This document shows, piece by piece, positions 4,706-7,061 of a stretch of 7,061 nt of DNA. The stretch lies in contig JAKMDG010000533.1 in NCBI GenBank assembly GCA_022428035.1, forward strand, positions 1 to 7,061. Reading direction: 5' to 3'. The translations under genes and the position numbers were made by a program. The stretch's first letter is position 1. Every line of letters starts with the position of its first letter. Under the pieces are notes generated by a model. It saw nothing but the letters and a program-made list of their open reading frames with translations, searched no databases and had not been told where the DNA came from. Origin of the DNA: Longimicrobiales bacterium (GTDB taxonomy: Bacteria; Gemmatimonadota; Gemmatimonadetes; Longimicrobiales; Gaopeijiaceae).

Positions 4706-7061
4706 TCACCCTCCGCTCATGAACTGGTTCAGTTCGTCCATCATCATGAGTACCTCGCGGCCCTTCGAGCCCGCTGAGGGTCCCAGGACGCCGGCGTCGT
4801 GAAGCTGATCGACAATGCGTGCTGCTCGGCCGTACCCGATCCCGAGCTTGCGCTGCAGAAGAGACGTCGACCCCGTGCCATTCTGGATGCAGGCCTCGGC
4901 GGCACTCACGAAGAGGGCATCCCAGTCGCCCTTGATCTCGTCCGGTCCTGACCCGTCCTCTTCCAGCTCCGCGCCGCGCACTTCTTCGAGAATGTCCGAT
5001 TCGTCGGGTGTCTTGAGTAGCTGGCCGGTCTCCTCTGCGTGTCGCTCCAGCAGCTCCACGTACCAACCCATGAGCCGCTCTGTGTCCTCGGTTGGCAGGA
5101 AGGCTCCTTGAATCCGCACCGGGATGCTGCCGCCCGGCGGCAAAAAGAGCATATCCCCGTTCCCAAGGAGCGCATCCGCGCCATTCTGATCGAGAATCGT
5201 GCGCGAGTCGGTCTTGGACGCGACACGGAACGCAATGCGTGTTGGAAAATTGGCCTTGATGAGACCCGTGATGACGTTCACTGAAGGGCGCTGCGTCGCG
5301 ACGATCAGATGAATACCGATCGCACGAGCCTTCTGAGCGAGCTGGGTCAGCGGCTTCTCGACCTCGGACTGAACGGTCATCATGAGGTCGGCGAGCTCGT
5401 CGACGACCACTACGATGAACGGCATGATGCCTTCCGCGTAAATCCACCGGTCTTCGTCTCCCTCCGGCCCCTTCGGCTCGCTGCGACGGAGTATCTGTCC
5501 CTCCCGCACCTTCTTGTTGAACTCGCCGATCGAACGGACATAGTTCGCCTTCAGCAGCGCGTAGCGGCGCTCCATCTCGATCACCGCCCACTTGAGTACA
5601 CCAGCGGCGTCACGAGGGTCGGTCACGACATTGTGACGAAGGTGAGGGAGCCTTGAGTAGACCGAGAGCTCCACCATCTTCGGATCGATCATGAGAAGCC
5701 GAAGTGTCTCCGGAGTGTGCCGGTAGACGAGACTGGTCACGATCGTGTTCAGGCAGACTGACTTGCCTGCCCCCGTCGCGCCCGCGATCAGGACGTGCGG
5801 CATCTTCTCGAGCGCCGAAATGTAGGGCTTGCCGTTCAGGTCCTTCCCGAGCGCGAGCGGGAGTTCACCCTTGGCCCGACGAAAGCCGGGAGCTTCGAGG
5901 ACTTCACGAAGGTTGACGATCTCGGGCGTCGGATTCGGAATTTCAACGCCGACGGCCCCCTTGCCCGGGATCGGTGCGACGATCCGAATGGTCCGTGCCT
6001 TCATGGCCAGTGCCAGGTCGGCGTCGAGGTTCGCAATTCGGTTCACCTTCACACCAGGGGCCGGCACTACCTCGAACTGCGTGACAACTGGACCCGTCGT
6101 GCGCCCACCGAGCGAACTCTTGATGTTGAACGTACCGAGCTTCTCGACGAGCACCTGGCCAAGTGCGTCGAGCTGGCGCTCCATACTCGTGCGGTCATGG
6201 GTCACCGGGGCACTCAACAGGTCGACTGGCGGAACCTCGTGCTCCATGAGGATGCCCGCATTCGGGTCCTCCAGGCCGTCGTCATCCGGGAGGTCGTCCG
6301 CTTCGTCAAACTCGGCGTCCGTCTCGGCAACGAGGGCCTCGAGTCCGTCGGCTGCTACCTCGGCGTCGCTCGCGCCCTCGACCTCCTCCCCCGCTCCGTC
6401 ATCGCGCGCCAGCGGGGCGGCACCTGCATCCGGCATCTCGCCCTCGCCCACCGCCTCTTCAGCCGCGTCCGACCCCGTCGCCGAGTCCCCGTCGTCCTGT
6501 GCCCACTCGGGCTCCATACCCTCGAGCGGCGCGACGTCCATCACCTTCTGGCGCTCTCGCTGTTCGGCGAGCGCCTGAGTGGCTGCCTCCCGGCTCCGGT
6601 CGGCAACCGCCTTGACCGTCCGACCGGCTGCATCTCCACCCACGATGACACCCCGGCCGACCGAGCGGAGCGGATTCCATCCAAGGGTGGTGACACTGAG
6701 CGCAACGAAAGCCGTGGCCGTCACGACCGTCGCTCCGACACCACCGAGCAGGCCTACGAGTGGCTCTCCCAGCGCGGACCCCAGCCAGCCGGCTGCGGGT
6801 CCGGATTGGGTCGCGATCCACGTCGCGACAGGGACAAGAAACAGGAGTCCGAACACCAGAAGCCCGAAACGAAGCGCCCTCCACGACGCCATCCAGGCAC
6901 CCGTACGCAGTCCGACAAGGGCAATCCCCGCAGGAACGATCACAGCGGAACCGCCGACAAAGGCAACCAGCAGCTCCCGGATACTCCGGCCGACCACGCC
7001 GATCATGTTTCCCGATGGAAACCACGCCAGACTGCGGTCTCCGAGCAGGCGGACCGGGAAG
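4706..7061 (-). CDS. ftsK: DNA translocase FtsK (5' end probably beyond the right window edge)
   Basis: FtsK is a septum-anchored, ATP-driven hexameric motor that pumps chromosome ends into daughter cells and activates XerCD at dif. Numbered from the ATG at 7006 there are 766 residues. Three membrane segments lie at about 10-32, 45-66 and 83-106, then a very acidic linker (about 157-250), an alpha domain (about 262-400), and the RecA-like motor with Walker A GATGAGKS (409-416), DPKMVELS (441-448), Walker B IVVVVDE (531-537) and TQRPS (571-575). The gamma winged-helix domain is at about 690-757 (LGIGYGRAARIVDQL). The frame stays open upstream of 7006 to the edge and reads PVRLLGDRSLAWFPSGN just before the Met. 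FtsK usually has four membrane segments, and this stretch looks like the loop after a missing first one. No good ribosome-binding site precedes 7006, so I extend the gene to the edge. It is first in a tight gene group with lolA and rimO. Confidence 0.93.
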   Translation of the reverse strand, partial: FPVRLLGDRSLAWFPSGNMIGVVGRSIRELLVAFVGGSAVIVPAGIALVGLRTGAWMASWRALRFGLLVFGLLFLVPVATWIATQSGPAAGWLGSALGEPLVGLLGGVGATVVTATAFVALSVTTLGWNPLRSVGRGVIVGGDAAGRTVKAVADRSREAATQALAEQRERQKVMDVAPLEGMEPEWAQDDGDSATGSDAAEEAVGEGEMPDAGAAPLARDDGAGEEVEGASDAEVAADGLEALVAETDAEFDEADDLPDDDGLEDPNAGILMEHEVPPVDLLSAPVTHDRTSMERQLDALGQVLVEKLGTFNIKSSLGGRTTGPVVTQFEVVPAPGVKVNRIANLDADLALAMKARTIRIVAPIPGKGAVGVEIPNPTPEIVNLREVLEAPGFRRAKGELPLALGKDLNGKPYISALEKMPHVLIAGATGAGKSVCLNTIVTSLVYRHTPETLRLLMIDPKMVELSVYSRLPHLRHNVVTDPRDAAGVLKWAVIEMERRYALLKANYVRSIGEFNKKVREGQILRRSEPKGPEGDEDRWIYAEGIMPFIVVVVDELADLMMTVQSEVEKPLTQLAQKARAIGIHLIVATQRPSVNVITGLIKANFPTRIAFRVASKTDSRTILDQNGADALLGNGDMLFLPPGGSIPVRIQGAFLPTEDTERLMGWYVELLERHAEETGQLLKTPDESDILEEVRGAELEEDGSGPDEIKGDWDALFVSAAEACIQNGTGSTSLLQRKLGIGYGRAARIVDQLHDAGVLGPSAGSKGREVLMMMDELNQFMSGG
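4709..4714 (-). promoter_or_regulatory. Ribosome-binding site of lolA, inside the end of ftsK
   Basis: GGAGGG on the minus strand is formed by the last Gly-Gly codons of ftsK, directly before its TGA stop, and ends seven bases before the ATG at 4701. It selects the longer lolA start over the ATG pair at 4650 and 4647, which has only weak matches upstream. Its place inside the upstream gene suggests translational coupling. Confidence 0.7.

Noticed and set aside
4698..5591. Minus-strand frame of 297 codons overlapping ftsK in another frame
   Set aside because: An Arg/Gly-rich out-of-frame shadow of the FtsK motor domain.
5829..6578. Ser-rich plus-strand frame of 249 codons opposite ftsK
   Set aside because: The Ser/Ala/Pro repeats are the antisense reading of the Asp/Glu/Ala-rich FtsK linker, not a low-complexity gene.
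1..7061. dif site, CRISPR array, tRNA, insertion sequence or attachment site
   Set aside because: Nothing with the required repeat, palindromic or cloverleaf structure was seen, and nearly all bases are covered by recognisable genes.

Overview
The window is a single block of seven genes, all on the minus strand and transcribed from the right edge to the left edge, with no convincing gene on the plus strand. In order of transcription they are ftsK (4706-7061, probably cut at its 5' end), a LolA-like lipoprotein carrier (4000-4701), rimO (2508-3986), a small predicted outer-membrane beta-barrel protein (1828-2508), a Gfo/Idh/MocA-type oxidoreductase (761-1786), rpmE (471-677) and the first 140 codons of prfA (1-422, cut by the left edge).

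The DNA is visibly G+C-rich. Two exported envelope proteins (LolA-like and beta-barrel) indicate a diderm, Gram-negative-type bacterium. The gene mix and protein style would fit a Gemmatimonadota-like lineage, but that is an inference from memory of such proteins and cannot be proved here. No mobile element, CRISPR array, tRNA, rRNA, recent-transfer signature or phage gene was seen. This looks like core chromosome.

The first four genes are packed like one transcription unit. There are 4 bases between ftsK and lolA, 13 between lolA and rimO, and the rimO stop overlaps the start of the barrel gene by one base (TGATG). The downstream genes are looser: 41 bases before the oxidoreductase (holding a perfect 16-base palindrome), 83 before rpmE, and 48 before prfA (holding a GC-rich hairpin). 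Ribosome-binding sites are clear for lolA, rimO, the barrel gene, the oxidoreductase and rpmE, but not for prfA.

Functionally the block joins chromosome translocation at the division septum (FtsK), outer-membrane biogenesis (LolA-like, barrel) and the translation apparatus (RimO modifying S12, L31, release factor 1). The points most worth a second look are the oxidoreductase, which lacks the family's usual catalytic Lys and His; the uncharacterised barrel protein coupled to rimO; the FtsK gamma-domain recognition residues; and the two intergenic hairpins. I did not find evidence of a wholly new system, and most of the region is ordinary housekeeping DNA.
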